Shown one piece after another: positions 1-9,953 of a stretch of 34,517 nucleotides of DNA. Numbering within the stretch: the first letter of the stretch is position 1; each line of letters starts with the position of its first letter. The translations under genes and the position numbers were made by a program. The stretch is from assembly GCA_022600345.1 (NCBI GenBank), contig JAHZKP010000118.1, positions 1 to 34,517 on the forward strand. The letters are read 5' to 3'. The stretch is from Alphaproteobacteria bacterium. Lineage in GTDB: Bacteria > Pseudomonadota > Alphaproteobacteria > Rhizobiales > Hyphomicrobiaceae. The notes under the pieces were generated by a model. It was given only the letters and a program-made list of their open reading frames with translations, was not told the DNA's origin and did not search any database.

Positions 1-29
1 AATACGGGTTTCCAAGCGGCGGCCGCCCA

Positions 30-518
30 GTGCGTCGAGCGGCTTGGCCGATCACCCAGATCGACCCGCGCCACTCTCCTGCTGGATCGACTCGCCGCTT
101 GAGAAACAGAATTGAATCGATTTGGTCGGAAAGTGCTCTAGCACCTGGAGTTTACACGAACCCGGACAAACGGGCAGCCATACAAGCGTGTGCGGTAATG
201 ATGACGCGCCCGTTATGCCCTGCGCAGCCTAAAAATGTCTCTAGCAAAAAGGTGCTGTTGGCCAACGAGGATTTGGCATTTGCCTGGGCGTCTGCAACCG
301 TTGATCGCGGTCGTCTGATTCCAGGCTATGACGATCGCAAGTTTTTTTATAGAGTCCTGGGATGGATTAGATTTCCGTCTGTAGATGCATTTTTGTCCGA
401 CCATAAGGCAGGGCAGGACACTTTCGAAAAATCGTATTCAGTCCATCTTTCTGATGATGAATTGATTGCAATCGATACCGTGATTTTGCGGATTGAAAGT
501 TTTCTTCGAAGTTCATGA
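30..518 (+). CDS. Hypothetical protein, AT-richer ORF
   Basis: This is an open frame of up to 162 codons that I do not recognise. The part after about residue 57 (ATG at 198 or 201) looks more protein-like, with an acidic, aromatic-rich C-terminal half and no signal peptide or membrane segment. The first 50 residues are Arg/Pro rich and may not be translated, so the true start may be 198. Codon use is visibly AT-richer at third positions than in the downstream genes, which is compatible with acquired DNA. It ends tail-to-tail with kdsD, 51 bases away. It could still be a chance ORF. Confidence 0.4.
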   Translation: MRRAAWPITQIDPRHSPAGSTRRLRNRIESIWSESALAPGVYTNPDKRAAIQACAVMMTRPLCPAQPKNVSSKKVLLANEDLAFAWASATVDRGRLIPGYDDRKFFYRVLGWIRFPSVDAFLSDHKAGQDTFEKSYSVHLSDDELIAIDTVILRIESFLRSS

Positions 519-569
519 GGAGCGGACAATTCTCCGTTTCCGACATGGAACGTGGTTTTAGGACTGCTC

Positions 570-1697
570 TTAAACCACCCCGGCGCGGAGCATGTCGTGG
601 ACGTGGACGATGCCGGCGGGTTTGCCTTTTTCGACGACGAAGAGCGCGGTAATGCGGCTTGCGTTCATCGTCTCCAGGGCGGCCGAGGCAAGCGTTCCCG
701 GTGTCACCGACTTGGGCTTCTTGGTCATTACTTCGGAGGTTGTCGAGCCCAACAGCTTGTCGCCCATGTTGCGGCGTAGATCGCCATCGGTGATGACGCC
801 GATCAGCTTGCCCTTCTTGTCGACGATGCCAAGGCAACCGAAAGCCTTGCTGGTCATGGTCACCAATGCCGATGCCATGTCTTCGTCGTGGCGGGCGATC
901 GGCATGTCGTCGCCCTTGTGCATCAGGTCGCCGACGTATTTCAAGGATGCCCCCAGCGAGCCGCCGGGGTGGAAGACCTTGAAGTCGTGGGCGGTGAAGC
1001 CCTTTGTTTCCAAAAGCGCAATCGCCAGGCAGTCGCCGATCGCCAGTTGCATGGTCGTCGAGGTCGTCGGCGCCAAGCCGTGCGGGCAGGCTTCCTTCGC
1101 ACGCGGCAGGTCGAGGCAGACATCGGCCTGGGAACCCAGCGTTGAGGATTTGCGCGAGGTGATTGCGACCAGCGGCACGGAAAACCGGCGCGAGAAGGCG
1201 ATAATGTTGGAGAGTTCAGCCGATTCCCCGGACCATGAGATGGCGAGGATCACGTCTTCGCGCGTGATCATGCCCAGGTCGCCGTGGGAGGCTTCAGATG
1301 GGTGAACGAAGAAGGCGGGTGTGCCGGTGGAGGCGAAGGTCGCTGCGATCTTCTGGCCGATGTGGCCGCTCTTTCCGATGCCGCTGACGATGACCCGGCC
1401 CTTGGAACTGGCGATGGTTTCGACGGCGCGGGTGAAGGGCTCTCCCAGACCGTTGCCGAGCGCTTCGTTCAAGGTGGTCAGCCCGGTGCTTTCAAGCTTG
1501 AGGGTGCGCTGGGCAGCACCGAGGATCGCGGTTTGGGTCTGCTTGTCCTTTTTTGACAGCTTGGCTTTCGACTTGCCGGCGGCTTTGCCACCATTCTTTT
1601 TTGCGGCGGGCTTGGCCTTGGGGGCGGGTTCGTTGGCATGGGCGGTTTTGGCCTTGCCGCCGTCGATGGCCCTTAGATTTGCACGTCGCTGGTTCAT
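570..1697 (-). CDS. kdsD: Arabinose-5-phosphate isomerase, KpsF/GutQ (KdsD) family
   Basis: The predicted enzyme interconverts D-ribulose 5-phosphate and D-arabinose 5-phosphate, the first step towards Kdo for lipopolysaccharide, in the cytoplasm. The 375-aa product has a SIS domain at about residues 85-215 with GIGKSGHIGQK (106-116), FVHPSEASHGDLG (130-142), EACPHGLAPTTSTT (202-214) and HPGGSLG (243-249). Two CBS motifs follow at about 255-375. The ATG at 1697 is chosen because a G-rich ribosome-binding site (GGGGGA) precedes it; a TTG four codons upstream is the alternative. The first 55 or so residues form a Lys/Ala/Pro-rich tail not needed for the fold and longer than usual for the family (about 320-340 aa). 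It is transcribed alone, divergently from the barrel-protein gene. Confidence 0.95.
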   Translation of the reverse strand: MNQRRANLRAIDGGKAKTAHANEPAPKAKPAAKKNGGKAAGKSKAKLSKKDKQTQTAILGAAQRTLKLESTGLTTLNEALGNGLGEPFTRAVETIASSKGRVIVSGIGKSGHIGQKIAATFASTGTPAFFVHPSEASHGDLGMITREDVILAISWSGESAELSNIIAFSRRFSVPLVAITSRKSSTLGSQADVCLDLPRAKEACPHGLAPTTSTTMQLAIGDCLAIALLETKGFTAHDFKVFHPGGSLGASLKYVGDLMHKGDDMPIARHDEDMASALVTMTSKAFGCLGIVDKKGKLIGVITDGDLRRNMGDKLLGSTTSEVMTKKPKSVTPGTLASAALETMNASRITALFVVEKGKPAGIVHVHDMLRAGVV

Positions 1698-1888
1698 TCG
1701 TTCCCCCAATTCGGCAAGGACAGACCGTCCTTAGCGTTCTTGTGTAGCAAATTGCGGCTTGCGGGCAAAATGGCAGATGGGCCCATCCACTGTTTCCAAG
1801 GTGCGGCGAATTCTCAACCGTAAGCGGTTTGCTGGGTGTGGATGGAACACTCTTAAACGTCTGGTTAACCCGGTTCACCTAGCCTCAT

Positions 1889-3661
1889 GTGGCCCCGGTG
1901 ACGAGCAGCGGGGGCCGTTTGAGGGCGTTTGAGGTGGCATCGGGTCAATGCAGTTCACGACTTCTGGGCGGCGCAGTCTTTGCGCTGGCGCTTTTGTGCG
2001 GCCTCAATTCGCCGCTGGGTGCCCAGGGCCTGCCTGCTTCGAGCGGTGGGGCTGCGGTACAGCCTGCCGGTGGTGAAGCTGATCGAGGTGGATCGGGGGC
2101 GGTGCCGCCGGGCGGTCTGGCAGCCCGCGCCTTGCCGCCGCCGGTGGGGCTGTTTGACCCAAGGGCTGTGCGGCCTGAAGGCAGTGCACTGTCGCGCGAT
2201 GGCGACCTGACGCCGGCTGTCGAGGCCGACCCGCTGGCAAACGACGGTGTGTTTACATCTGCTGAATCGCCACCGGTTGAAGATGGACTTGACCCGACAA
2301 GGGTTGATCAGCGCCCGACTGAAGAGCGAGGCACATTTGATTTTCCTGCCAACCCTGAGCAGCCGGCCGACGGCAATGCGCTGTTGTTCCAGATTGAGGA
2401 AATCGAACCGCTCGATCCGACGCGCAACCGAAGGGCCGAACAATTTGCAGCGCTTGAACCCTATGATCCGCTGGGCATAAGGATTGGTTCGTTTGTGCTG
2501 TTTCCAGAGGCCGAATACGCGGTCGTGAGGTTTTCCAATGTGTTTTCAAGTCCGGATGGGCAATCGGACTTTGCCGGTGAGCTGACGCCAAGCGCCCGGC
2601 TGGTGTCGGACTGGTCCAATCACGCGTTGGAATTTTCAGCCACTGGTGACCTTAGCAACTACAGCGAATTCGGTTCCGAAAATGATCGGGGTTTTAGCGT
2701 CGAAACGCGTGGCCGGGTGGATATAACGCGGCGGGCCAACTTGCAGGCATCGGTGCGCCGGGACCGGTCGCAAGAAGCGCGCTCGGCGGTCGATGCAACC
2801 CAGTTGGGTGAGCGGGCGAGCATCACGACCGATGAGTTGGCAGGATCCTACAATCAGCGCTTCAACCGGCTGTCTGTGCAATTGCGCGGGGCGATCGAGG
2901 ACAGCGATTATGCGGGCGCGGATGGGGGTGCAGCGGTTGTGGCGGGCAACGGCCAGACGGGTGCTGGCGGTGGCCTTGAAGCAGGTGTTGCCGGGGGGCG
3001 GGTGCAGACCGCCAGCCTCAACGACCGCAATGTGGTGGAAAAGACCGCTGGCGTGCGGGCGACTTGGGAATTCAAGCCAACGCTGCAATTCTTTGTCGAT
3101 GTGGAAGGCAACGACCGCAATTTCGAAGCCGTTTCGAGCGCTGATCAACGGTTGCGCAATTCCCAAGGGCGGCGCTGGCGGGCGGGCGTTTCGTTCGGCG
3201 ATACCAGTCAGATCCTGCGTGGTGAATTCAGCTTGGGTTATGCCAATCAGGATCTGGAAGACGGCCGGTTGGAGGATGCGGAAGGGTTCATCCTCGATGG
3301 CAACCTTGCCTGGCGGCTCAACGGGTTGACGTCGCTGTTGTTGACGGCTTCATCCGACATCGCATCGGTAACACAGACTGCAAACTCAGGTGCGGTTCTG
3401 GAACGGCGGGCGGGCGTGGAAGCGCGCCATGCGTTCAGGCGGCACCTTGTCGGCAGCATTGGAATTGAAGGAACGCGCCGCGATTACGCGGGCATCGACG
3501 TTGATGAAAGCGAATTCTCTTTCAGCATGGGACTTGAATACTTTCTGGCGCGAGAAGCCGTTGCGTTCACGCGCTATGAGCACACGGTGTTTCGCTCCGA
3601 CTTCGAGGGCAGCGATTATGAATCCGACGAGATCCGCGTTGGACTTCGTGTGAGGCGCTGA
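1889..3661 (+). CDS. Outer-membrane beta-barrel protein (BBP2_2/VpsM-like)
   Basis: This 590-aa protein has an N-terminal export signal (hydrophobic stretch ending near Ala-Gln-Gly, about residue 46), then a Pro/Gly/Ala/Asp-rich low-complexity linker to about residue 190. The rest has the alternating polar/aromatic pattern of an outer-membrane beta-barrel and ends in a strand-like VGLRVRR. The pattern fits the outer-membrane beta-barrel families (PF10082-like) seen beside exopolysaccharide export genes, but I infer that only from sequence style. The GTG at 1889 is the frame's first start; a GTG at 1898 is possible. Neighbouring kdsD and later polysaccharide genes agree with an envelope role. 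The substrate is unknown. Confidence 0.75.
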   Translation: MAPVTSSGGRLRAFEVASGQCSSRLLGGAVFALALLCGLNSPLGAQGLPASSGGAAVQPAGGEADRGGSGAVPPGGLAARALPPPVGLFDPRAVRPEGSALSRDGDLTPAVEADPLANDGVFTSAESPPVEDGLDPTRVDQRPTEERGTFDFPANPEQPADGNALLFQIEEIEPLDPTRNRRAEQFAALEPYDPLGIRIGSFVLFPEAEYAVVRFSNVFSSPDGQSDFAGELTPSARLVSDWSNHALEFSATGDLSNYSEFGSENDRGFSVETRGRVDITRRANLQASVRRDRSQEARSAVDATQLGERASITTDELAGSYNQRFNRLSVQLRGAIEDSDYAGADGGAAVVAGNGQTGAGGGLEAGVAGGRVQTASLNDRNVVEKTAGVRATWEFKPTLQFFVDVEGNDRNFEAVSSADQRLRNSQGRRWRAGVSFGDTSQILRGEFSLGYANQDLEDGRLEDAEGFILDGNLAWRLNGLTSLLLTASSDIASVTQTANSGAVLERRAGVEARHAFRRHLVGSIGIEGTRRDYAGIDVDESEFSFSMGLEYFLAREAVAFTRYEHTVFRSDFEGSDYESDEIRVGLRVRR

Positions 3662-3727
3662 AGGCGCAGAGCGACATAACCTGCGCAATTGACACGCCCC
3701 CCTTCGAGGCCGGATAACCCGGCGGTT

Positions 3728-4903
<1,176 letters not shown>

Positions 4904-4920
4904 TTGGCTGAGGTGTTGCA

Positions 4921-5043
4921 ATGAGCGGGGGCTCCCTACTTTCGCTGGTGGCAAAGTTCCAACACTCTTTGTCCGAACGCTCTTCGGATGACTTCGGGCT
5001 TTTGCAGGACGACTGCGGCGTGTACAAACTGCCGGTATATTAA
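4921..5043 (+). CDS. Possible 40-aa small ORF upstream of lipoprotein gene
   Basis: An ATG preceded by GAGG at a 9-10 base spacing opens a 40-codon frame that ends with TAA 12 bases before the lipoprotein start. The product is Ser/Asp rich without a signal or membrane segment, and I do not recognise it. A perfect 6-bp hairpin (TCCGAA/TTCGGA, five-base loop) lies inside the frame near 4972-4988, so the stretch may instead be a structured leader of the lipoprotein mRNA. Support is only the start context and position. Confidence 0.25.
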   Translation: MSGGSLLSLVAKFQHSLSERSSDDFGLLQDDCGVYKLPVY

Positions 5044-5055
5044 AAGGTGGTGGTG

Positions 5056-5502
5056 ATGCGCATTGTTTTATTGTTCGTGGTTGTGTTGCTTGCGGGTTGT
5101 GCAGGGACTTCGAAACCGCCGCCCGTCGGAGCACCCAAGGCAATTTCGCTGGCTCAAGGCGGCAACACGGGAACAATCTATTTAAACCGTGCGAATGCCC
5201 CGCAGCTCGGATACAGTACTGCCGATGTGTTGTTGGATGGCAAGAAGATCGGCACGATTGAAAACGGGCAGTGTGTTCGTCTAACGGTCCCTGCAGGTTC
5301 CCGCCAACTGACTGTGAGTGCCTCGGCCTTTGGCAATTTCGGTGCGGCTTTGGGTAGTGCACTTGTTGCTTCGATGAACCTTCACAATGCGAAAATCAAG
5401 GGCGGCGAGGTTCTGCATTTTTCGACGAAGCCGTATTATGACGGTCCACAAACTGGATGGATCATGTCCACGCTCAAGCAGAAATCGGGGCGGACGTGCT
5501 AG
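5056..5502 (+). CDS. Small lipoprotein, DUF2846-like
   Basis: The 148-aa product begins with a lipoprotein signal whose lipobox is LLAGC (lipidated Cys at residue 16), so it should be anchored in the cell envelope. The mature part carries a compact beta-rich domain with GTIYLNR, VLLDGKKIGTIENGQ and VPAGSRQLTVS, the layout of DUF2846-type domains. Function is unknown. The start at 5056 is chosen because AAAAGGTGG lies just upstream; GTG codons at 5047-5053 are in the same frame. The TAG stop lies inside a dispersed repeat (5499-5533), so the original C-terminus may have been altered by insertion of that repeat. Confidence 0.8.
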   Translation: MRIVLLFVVVLLAGCAGTSKPPPVGAPKAISLAQGGNTGTIYLNRANAPQLGYSTADVLLDGKKIGTIENGQCVRLTVPAGSRQLTVSASAFGNFGAALGSALVASMNLHNAKIKGGEVLHFSTKPYYDGPQTGWIMSTLKQKSGRTC

Positions 5503-5533
5503 CAGGCTGTTGAAGAACTCAGTGAGGACGCGA
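5499..5533 (+). repeat. Dispersed repeat copy A (CTAGCAGGCTGTTGAA...)
   Basis: About 33 of 35 bases match the sequence at 34323-34357. The first 12 of the shared bases (TAGCAGGCTGTT) also occur at 9951-9962. Such ends resemble insertion-sequence or MITE termini, but no transposase frame accompanies this copy. It begins at the stop codon of the lipoprotein gene. Confidence 0.6.
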
Positions 5534-5675
5534 CACCTGCTGGATCATTCGACTCAAGATCTGTTTCTTGAAGGGCTCATTCGCCCTGCGTCAGCACCGC
5601 CCATGTGGCTTGCTCTTCCTCGCCTTTAGTACTAGCCAAGTGCCTTGCGTTCATGAGCCGAGGAGAATTCAGGCA

Positions 5676-5963
5676 ATGGCTGATTCAAAATCCAACACCG
5701 AAGAAATCGCGGCGCTGAAGCAGGAGGTTGCCGAGCTTGGCGGTCTTGCCTTGGCCACAGGCGTTATCCTGACGCAACTGTTGCAGAAGTCGTGCATGCG
5801 GGAAATGAACCCGCAAGCGTCGGCCGGTGAGATTGTCGACAACGCGCGGACAGCGATCGCGGCGTTCAGCGAAGAGACTTCGGCAGATCCGAAGGTGACT
5901 GAACGGGCACTGGCGGCCGTTCAGCAGTATGAGGACCAGATCCGCTCGGTATTGCGGGTCTGA
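5676..5963 (+). CDS. Hypothetical 95-aa cytoplasmic protein
   Basis: The ATG at 5676 follows a good ribosome-binding site (GAGGAGA at 5659-5665). The product is 95 residues and mostly helical. It has a Lys/Glu-rich first helix with heptad-like EIAALKQEVAELGG and a C-terminal helical half, without signal peptide or clear membrane span; the LALATGVILTQLL stretch is mildly hydrophobic. I do not recognise the family. A longer frame open from 5568 has no matching start signal. The gene stands alone, convergent with the DUF1289 gene 38 bases away. Confidence 0.75.
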   Translation: MADSKSNTEEIAALKQEVAELGGLALATGVILTQLLQKSCMREMNPQASAGEIVDNARTAIAAFSEETSADPKVTERALAAVQQYEDQIRSVLRV

Positions 5964-6001
5964 TGTCCAATTGATGTTTGGTCAGGCGGAGCGAGGGCTC
6001 G

Positions 6002-6214
6002 TCAAGCTTCCTCATTCGCCTTTAACTGTTCGAGGCGGGCTGGAAGTGCGCTCCAGACGGCTTCGCGAGCATCGGCGTCGAGCTTCAGCCAGTTTGCGAT
6101 CTCGGCCATCGTGCGCCCGCAGCCCCGGCACATGCCAACTGCTTCATCAAGTTCGCACAGGCTGACACAGGGGCTGGGTGGTCGTCTTACCGGCGGGCTC
6201 AAAAACTCGTTCAC
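6002..6214 (-). CDS. DUF1289 domain-containing small protein
   Basis: The 70-aa product shows the DUF1289 signature: CVSLCELDEAVGMCRGCGRTMAEIANW, residues about 16-42, here given in two parts as CVSLCELDE and CRGCGRT...EIANW. The four cysteines could form a small metal site, although the family's role is not established. The start codon is GTG and overlaps the carbamoyltransferase stop (GTGA), so the two genes are translationally coupled. Confidence 0.9.
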   Translation of the reverse strand: MNEFLSPPVRRPPSPCVSLCELDEAVGMCRGCGRTMAEIANWLKLDADAREAVWSALPARLEQLKANEEA

Positions 6215-7908
6215 GGCTTGGTCCAGACGTTGTTTTCGGTCACCAGGTAGTCGACGCGGCCTGCCATCAAGGCTTTCAGGGCCTCCTCGGGCTTGTTGAT
6301 GATGGGTTCTTCATGAGCGTTGAATGACGTGTTGATCAGAACCGGAATTCCGGTTTCCTTTTCGTAGGCCTCAAGGATGTCGTAGTAGACCGGATTATCG
6401 CTGCGGCGGACGAGTTGGGGCCTGGCGGTTCCATCGACGTGGACGACGGCCTGGATCTTGTCGCGCCATTCGGGCACCACGTTGCAGGTCGCCGTCATGT
6501 AGTGGGAGGTGTAGGCGAGCGAATCTGGCAGTTCGAACACGTCCTTATAGCGTTCGGCGCGAACGACGGGCGCGAACGGCATGAACTCGGTGCGGTCCAG
6601 GCGCTTGTTGAGGAAGTCGTTGATGGCCCGGTCGGTGGGGCTTGCCATGATGCTGCGGGCGCCAAGCGCGCGGGGGCCATATTCGCAGGCCCCCAGGTAA
6701 GTGCCGATAATTGCGCCTTCACAGATCAGCCGGGCTGCTGTGCCTGCAACATTGTCACTTGCAACGGCTGTGGCACCGCCTTCCCTGAAAATGCTGTCGG
6801 CTTCTTGCATGTAGTTGCGGCCGAAGTAGACATTGCCCAGTTTCTGGCGCTGACCCATCCATTTCTGGTGGCCGTCGCGTTCGTAGAGGAATTGCAGGAC
6901 GCCGCCTTCGGCTTCGCCTTGATCGGACATTGCCGGGTAGACGAAGATTTCGTTAAGCGGGAAGCGGGCGGCAATTCTCTGAGTCATTTTGACGTTGGCA
7001 AAGACACCGCCCGACAGGCCCAAGTTCCTGGAAGGATGGCGCTTCAATTGGCGGGCGAGGGCTTCGATCGTGAGCTCTTCAAGCACGGCCTGGGCGGATG
7101 CGGCGACATCCTCGCGGGGGCCGGTTTCGGCAATTGCCTGAATGGTCGAGCGGATTTCGCGCACCAGCCGCTGGCCGCGGATCTGGCCATCGTCGTCGAT
7201 TTTCCAAAAGCGCATGAGGTCGTCTTTGTAACGCGGCTCACCGAATGCGGCGAGTCCAAGCACCTTGCCCTCATGGCGCAAGGGTTGGAACCCGAGGGCC
7301 TCGGTGACTTCCGCGTACATCAAGCCAAGGCTGTCCTGGCGGCGCTGTTTCCAGGAGAATGCCAGCGTGTCGGCCTCGCCGCCGAAGATGTCGTGCAATT
7401 GGCCGTCGACCAGATGACGAGATGAGTAGAATACGAGGTCGCCGCCGCCATCGGAGGTGTAGAGCAGGGCGTTATCCCAGTCGGTGCGAAACAGTGTGGC
7501 GAGCGCATGGGCGGCATGGTGGTTGTAGAAATGTGGCTTGGCGTTTGCGAAGCCGTGATCGGCCAGGTAGCGGCCGATGTCGAGCACCTTGTCGGGGTCG
7601 CTCAATCGCCGTCTCTTCAAGATACGGCTCAGGTCGCGGGTGTCGCCCTTGCCGACATCACCGAAGGCGAAAGCAGATTTGTGGAAATATTTGCTCGGGT
7701 AATCGGTCCGCGATAGCGAGACCACATCGACGTCTTCGGGTTTGAGGCCGGCCTGGGCCAGGCACTCTGAAACCGCTTCGGCCGGCCAACGGTGGCCGTC
7801 GCCTTTCTTACGGCTCGGACGTTCCAGTGCGACGGCTGCCAGCAGCTTGTAGTCGTCATACAGCGCCGCGCACGCGTCGTGGGAATGATAGATGCCGAGA
7901 ATGATCAT
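6211..7908 (-). CDS. Carbamoyltransferase, NodU/CmcH family
   Basis: Family members transfer a carbamoyl group from carbamoyl phosphate, via ATP, to a hydroxyl of a sugar or secondary metabolite. The 565-aa length is typical. The N-terminal ASKHA-type domain begins MIILGIYHSHDACAAL and carries HHAAHA at 130-135 and YTSDGGGD at about 151-158. The C-terminal YrdC-like domain carries YGPRALGARSI at about 410-420 and LINTSFNAHEEPI near the end. It precedes the GTG-overlapping DUF1289 gene and is divergent from a glycosyltransferase gene, which suggests decoration of a surface glycan. The acceptor cannot be read from the sequence. Confidence 0.92.
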   Translation of the reverse strand: MIILGIYHSHDACAALYDDYKLLAAVALERPSRKKGDGHRWPAEAVSECLAQAGLKPEDVDVVSLSRTDYPSKYFHKSAFAFGDVGKGDTRDLSRILKRRRLSDPDKVLDIGRYLADHGFANAKPHFYNHHAAHALATLFRTDWDNALLYTSDGGGDLVFYSSRHLVDGQLHDIFGGEADTLAFSWKQRRQDSLGLMYAEVTEALGFQPLRHEGKVLGLAAFGEPRYKDDLMRFWKIDDDGQIRGQRLVREIRSTIQAIAETGPREDVAASAQAVLEELTIEALARQLKRHPSRNLGLSGGVFANVKMTQRIAARFPLNEIFVYPAMSDQGEAEGGVLQFLYERDGHQKWMGQRQKLGNVYFGRNYMQEADSIFREGGATAVASDNVAGTAARLICEGAIIGTYLGACEYGPRALGARSIMASPTDRAINDFLNKRLDRTEFMPFAPVVRAERYKDVFELPDSLAYTSHYMTATCNVVPEWRDKIQAVVHVDGTARPQLVRRSDNPVYYDILEAYEKETGIPVLINTSFNAHEEPIINKPEEALKALMAGRVDYLVTENNVWTKP

Positions 7909-8051
7909 GAGTTCGAGATTTTCTCAGTTGAAAATCCGCCAGCCGGTTGGGTTTAAGGCAGACCTGGGTTTCAAGTCCCGTTCTATTGCGTTAACTTTTG
8001 CGCCGTGGCAAGAGGTGGGCCCATCGAACATTGGGGGCGGTTTCGCGGTGA
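7909..8051. promoter_or_regulatory. Divergent promoter region, carbamoyltransferase / glycosyltransferase
   Basis: This 143-base gap between two divergent genes must carry both starts. It is AT-richer around 7918-7945 and 7980-8000 (ATTGCGTTAACTTTTGC). I cannot assign -35/-10 boxes with confidence. Confidence 0.4.
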
Positions 8052-9104
8052 ATGAGTGGGGTTAATGGCATGTCGGGGCGATATGCTGGCGAACGGGCTC
8101 AAGGTGAGGCGCTGGATCCGAAATTGCTGAAGGCTCGTGCTGCGGACGCTCCGATCAAGACGATCGCTCTGTTGATTTGTACCCGAGACCGATTGCCGCT
8201 GCTGGCTGACTGCCTCAGTTCACTTGTAAATCTAGACGTGCCCGAAGGCGTTCAGACCGTCATTTGTGTGGCCGACAACAACGGGGTTGCGCAGGAAACG
8301 GCGATCCGCGATATGGCGCGTGAGGCGGGGCTTGAGATCGCCTACGGGCATCAGGGCAAGCGCGGCTATGCGAGTGCGAGAAACTGTGCGCTGCAACTGG
8401 CGATCGACGCGGACGCCGACCTTGCGATCTTTTTCGACGATGACAGCCTGGCCGATCCAGGGCTGGCAGTGGAGCATCTGCGTGCGATTAACCGGTATCG
8501 CGCCGATGCAATCCTCGGACGGATCGAGGGGATGTCTCAGCAGCCACGCGAAGGGCGGAGGGTTACGAAGGCTGGGACCGGGAATGTCTCGGTGCGCAGG
8601 TGGCTGTTTGACCCGGCACCGGAGGGACTGGCGCTCCGGTTCGATGAGAGGTTGGATCTGCTCGGCCAGGAGGACTGGGAGTTCTTCAAGGATGTCGTGC
8701 GCCATGGCGGTGAGATCAGGCAGTCGTGCCTGCCGGTCGTCCATGATGCGCCATCGCCGACGCTGGCTGTCTCGCTGGCGATGAGGTCGTTTGAGGAAAA
8801 GTGCATCTATGCGGCGATGGAGGGGCGCAATGATGTGGTGGTTGCGAGGATGCGGCACGGGTTTGGTGCTGCGTTGTCGCGGCTGGTGCGCCGACAAGCG
8901 CCTCAATTGACCAGCGGTATCGGAGAGCTTGGACGCGCTTTGGTGTTGTTGCTTGTCGATCGGGCTGCTTCGCGCTCCAATTATGAATCAGCGTTGGTCA
9001 GGTTTGCCAAGATCAGGGCTGCATTCTCCGGGTTGTGGCGGCCTGGTTTTGAGCGCCAGGCTGCTCGGTTGGGGAAGCTGGTCGAGGTCGTTGGACTGAA
9101 CTGA
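8052..9104 (+). CDS. Family 2 glycosyltransferase
   Basis: The 350-aa protein has a GT-A nucleotide-sugar-binding fold: IALLICTRDRLPLLADCL (38-54), VICVADNN (70-77), GKRGYASARN (102-111), and a DDD metal-binding motif at 129-131 in IFFDDDSL. An acceptor-loop NVSVRRWLF and LGQEDWEFF (ED motif, near 215) follow. The C-terminal 100 residues are basic and helical with one mildly hydrophobic stretch (ALVLLLVD). It probably works with the divergent carbamoyltransferase on a surface polysaccharide; donor and acceptor are unknown. Confidence 0.88.
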   Translation: MSGVNGMSGRYAGERAQGEALDPKLLKARAADAPIKTIALLICTRDRLPLLADCLSSLVNLDVPEGVQTVICVADNNGVAQETAIRDMAREAGLEIAYGHQGKRGYASARNCALQLAIDADADLAIFFDDDSLADPGLAVEHLRAINRYRADAILGRIEGMSQQPREGRRVTKAGTGNVSVRRWLFDPAPEGLALRFDERLDLLGQEDWEFFKDVVRHGGEIRQSCLPVVHDAPSPTLAVSLAMRSFEEKCIYAAMEGRNDVVVARMRHGFGAALSRLVRRQAPQLTSGIGELGRALVLLLVDRAASRSNYESALVRFAKIRAAFSGLWRPGFERQAARLGKLVEVVGLN

Positions 9105-9272
9105 TCGGGGCGGGAGGTTTCCTTGTCCAAGTGCGGCACCTGACAGGGATTTGAATTGCGCCTTTGTGCGTTCAGGCTTTGGGTAGAGTTTTGGCGCTGA
9201 GCTGCGGGCCGCCTTTGCATTTGCAGAGGGGCAGGATAGTTGCGGCATCCGGGCGAGATGGAGAAATGCGAA

Positions 9273-9953
9273 ATGCGTGGCCCTCGCGATACCTACGAAA
9301 GCGTGGCGACTTGGGATGCCACTGTTAGGTCGTGTCTGAAAAGACTTTGCACTGTTCTGTTTGCCGGATTGGTCATTTCAATAGGCGTATCGCCTGCAAT
9401 CCAATACGGGGCGAGGGCTGGTGAATCTGCTCATCGCAAGGATGCAAATCGCTACGGCAGCCAGGCCGAGCGAGAGCAGATACTCGATGCATTGTTCACC
9501 AAACTGAGAGACACCAAGGACGGTTTTATCGCGCAGACCATCATCCAGCAGATTTGGCTGACGTGGCATCAATCGGGCCGCAGGGACATTGATGATTTGC
9601 TAAGCCGCGCCAAGATCAACGCCAGCGAAGGCGAGTTTGAAGCAGCGTTGAAAAAGCTCGACCGGCTCATTCAAAGCGCGCCGGACTTTGCCGAGGCGTG
9701 GAATGGGCGTGCCACGGTTTATTTCCAGATGGGGCGTTATAAAGAGTCGCTTGCCGACATCGCCGAAACCCTGAAGCGGGAGCCTCGCCATTTCGGGGCG
9801 TTGGCCGGGCAGGGGCGGATTTATCTTCGGCAGGAGAATTATCAGGCCGCGCTGGGCGCGCTCAATGAAGCGCTGCGGCACAACCCGTTTATGTCCGAGG
9901 GCGAAAGCCTCATTCCAGTCATTCGCAAGAAGCTTGGGATTCGGGATCTTTAG
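9273..9953 (+). CDS. Exported or membrane-anchored TPR protein
   Basis: The product is about 226 aa with an N-terminal hydrophobic segment (LCTVLFAGLVISIGVSPAI), probably a signal peptide or anchor, followed by three tetratricopeptide-like units. These include EGEFEAALKKLDRLIQSAPDFAEAW, given as EFEAALKKLDRLI plus PDFAEAW, then GRYKESLADIAETLKREP and ENYQAALGALNEALRHNP. TPR arrays mediate protein-protein contacts. Start choice: the ATG at 9273 has GGAG about 9 bases upstream, while ATG 9258 is in frame. The stop TAG belongs to the repeat-like TAGCAGGCTGTT (9951-9962). Confidence 0.82.
   Translation: MRGPRDTYESVATWDATVRSCLKRLCTVLFAGLVISIGVSPAIQYGARAGESAHRKDANRYGSQAEREQILDALFTKLRDTKDGFIAQTIIQQIWLTWHQSGRRDIDDLLSRAKINASEGEFEAALKKLDRLIQSAPDFAEAWNGRATVYFQMGRYKESLADIAETLKREPRHFGALAGQGRIYLRQENYQAALGALNEALRHNPFMSEGESLIPVIRKKLGIRDL

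Noticed and set aside
6415-7425. 336-aa plus-strand ORF inside the carbamoyltransferase gene
   Set aside because: It is the antisense shadow of a GC-rich gene with clear family motifs on the minus strand.
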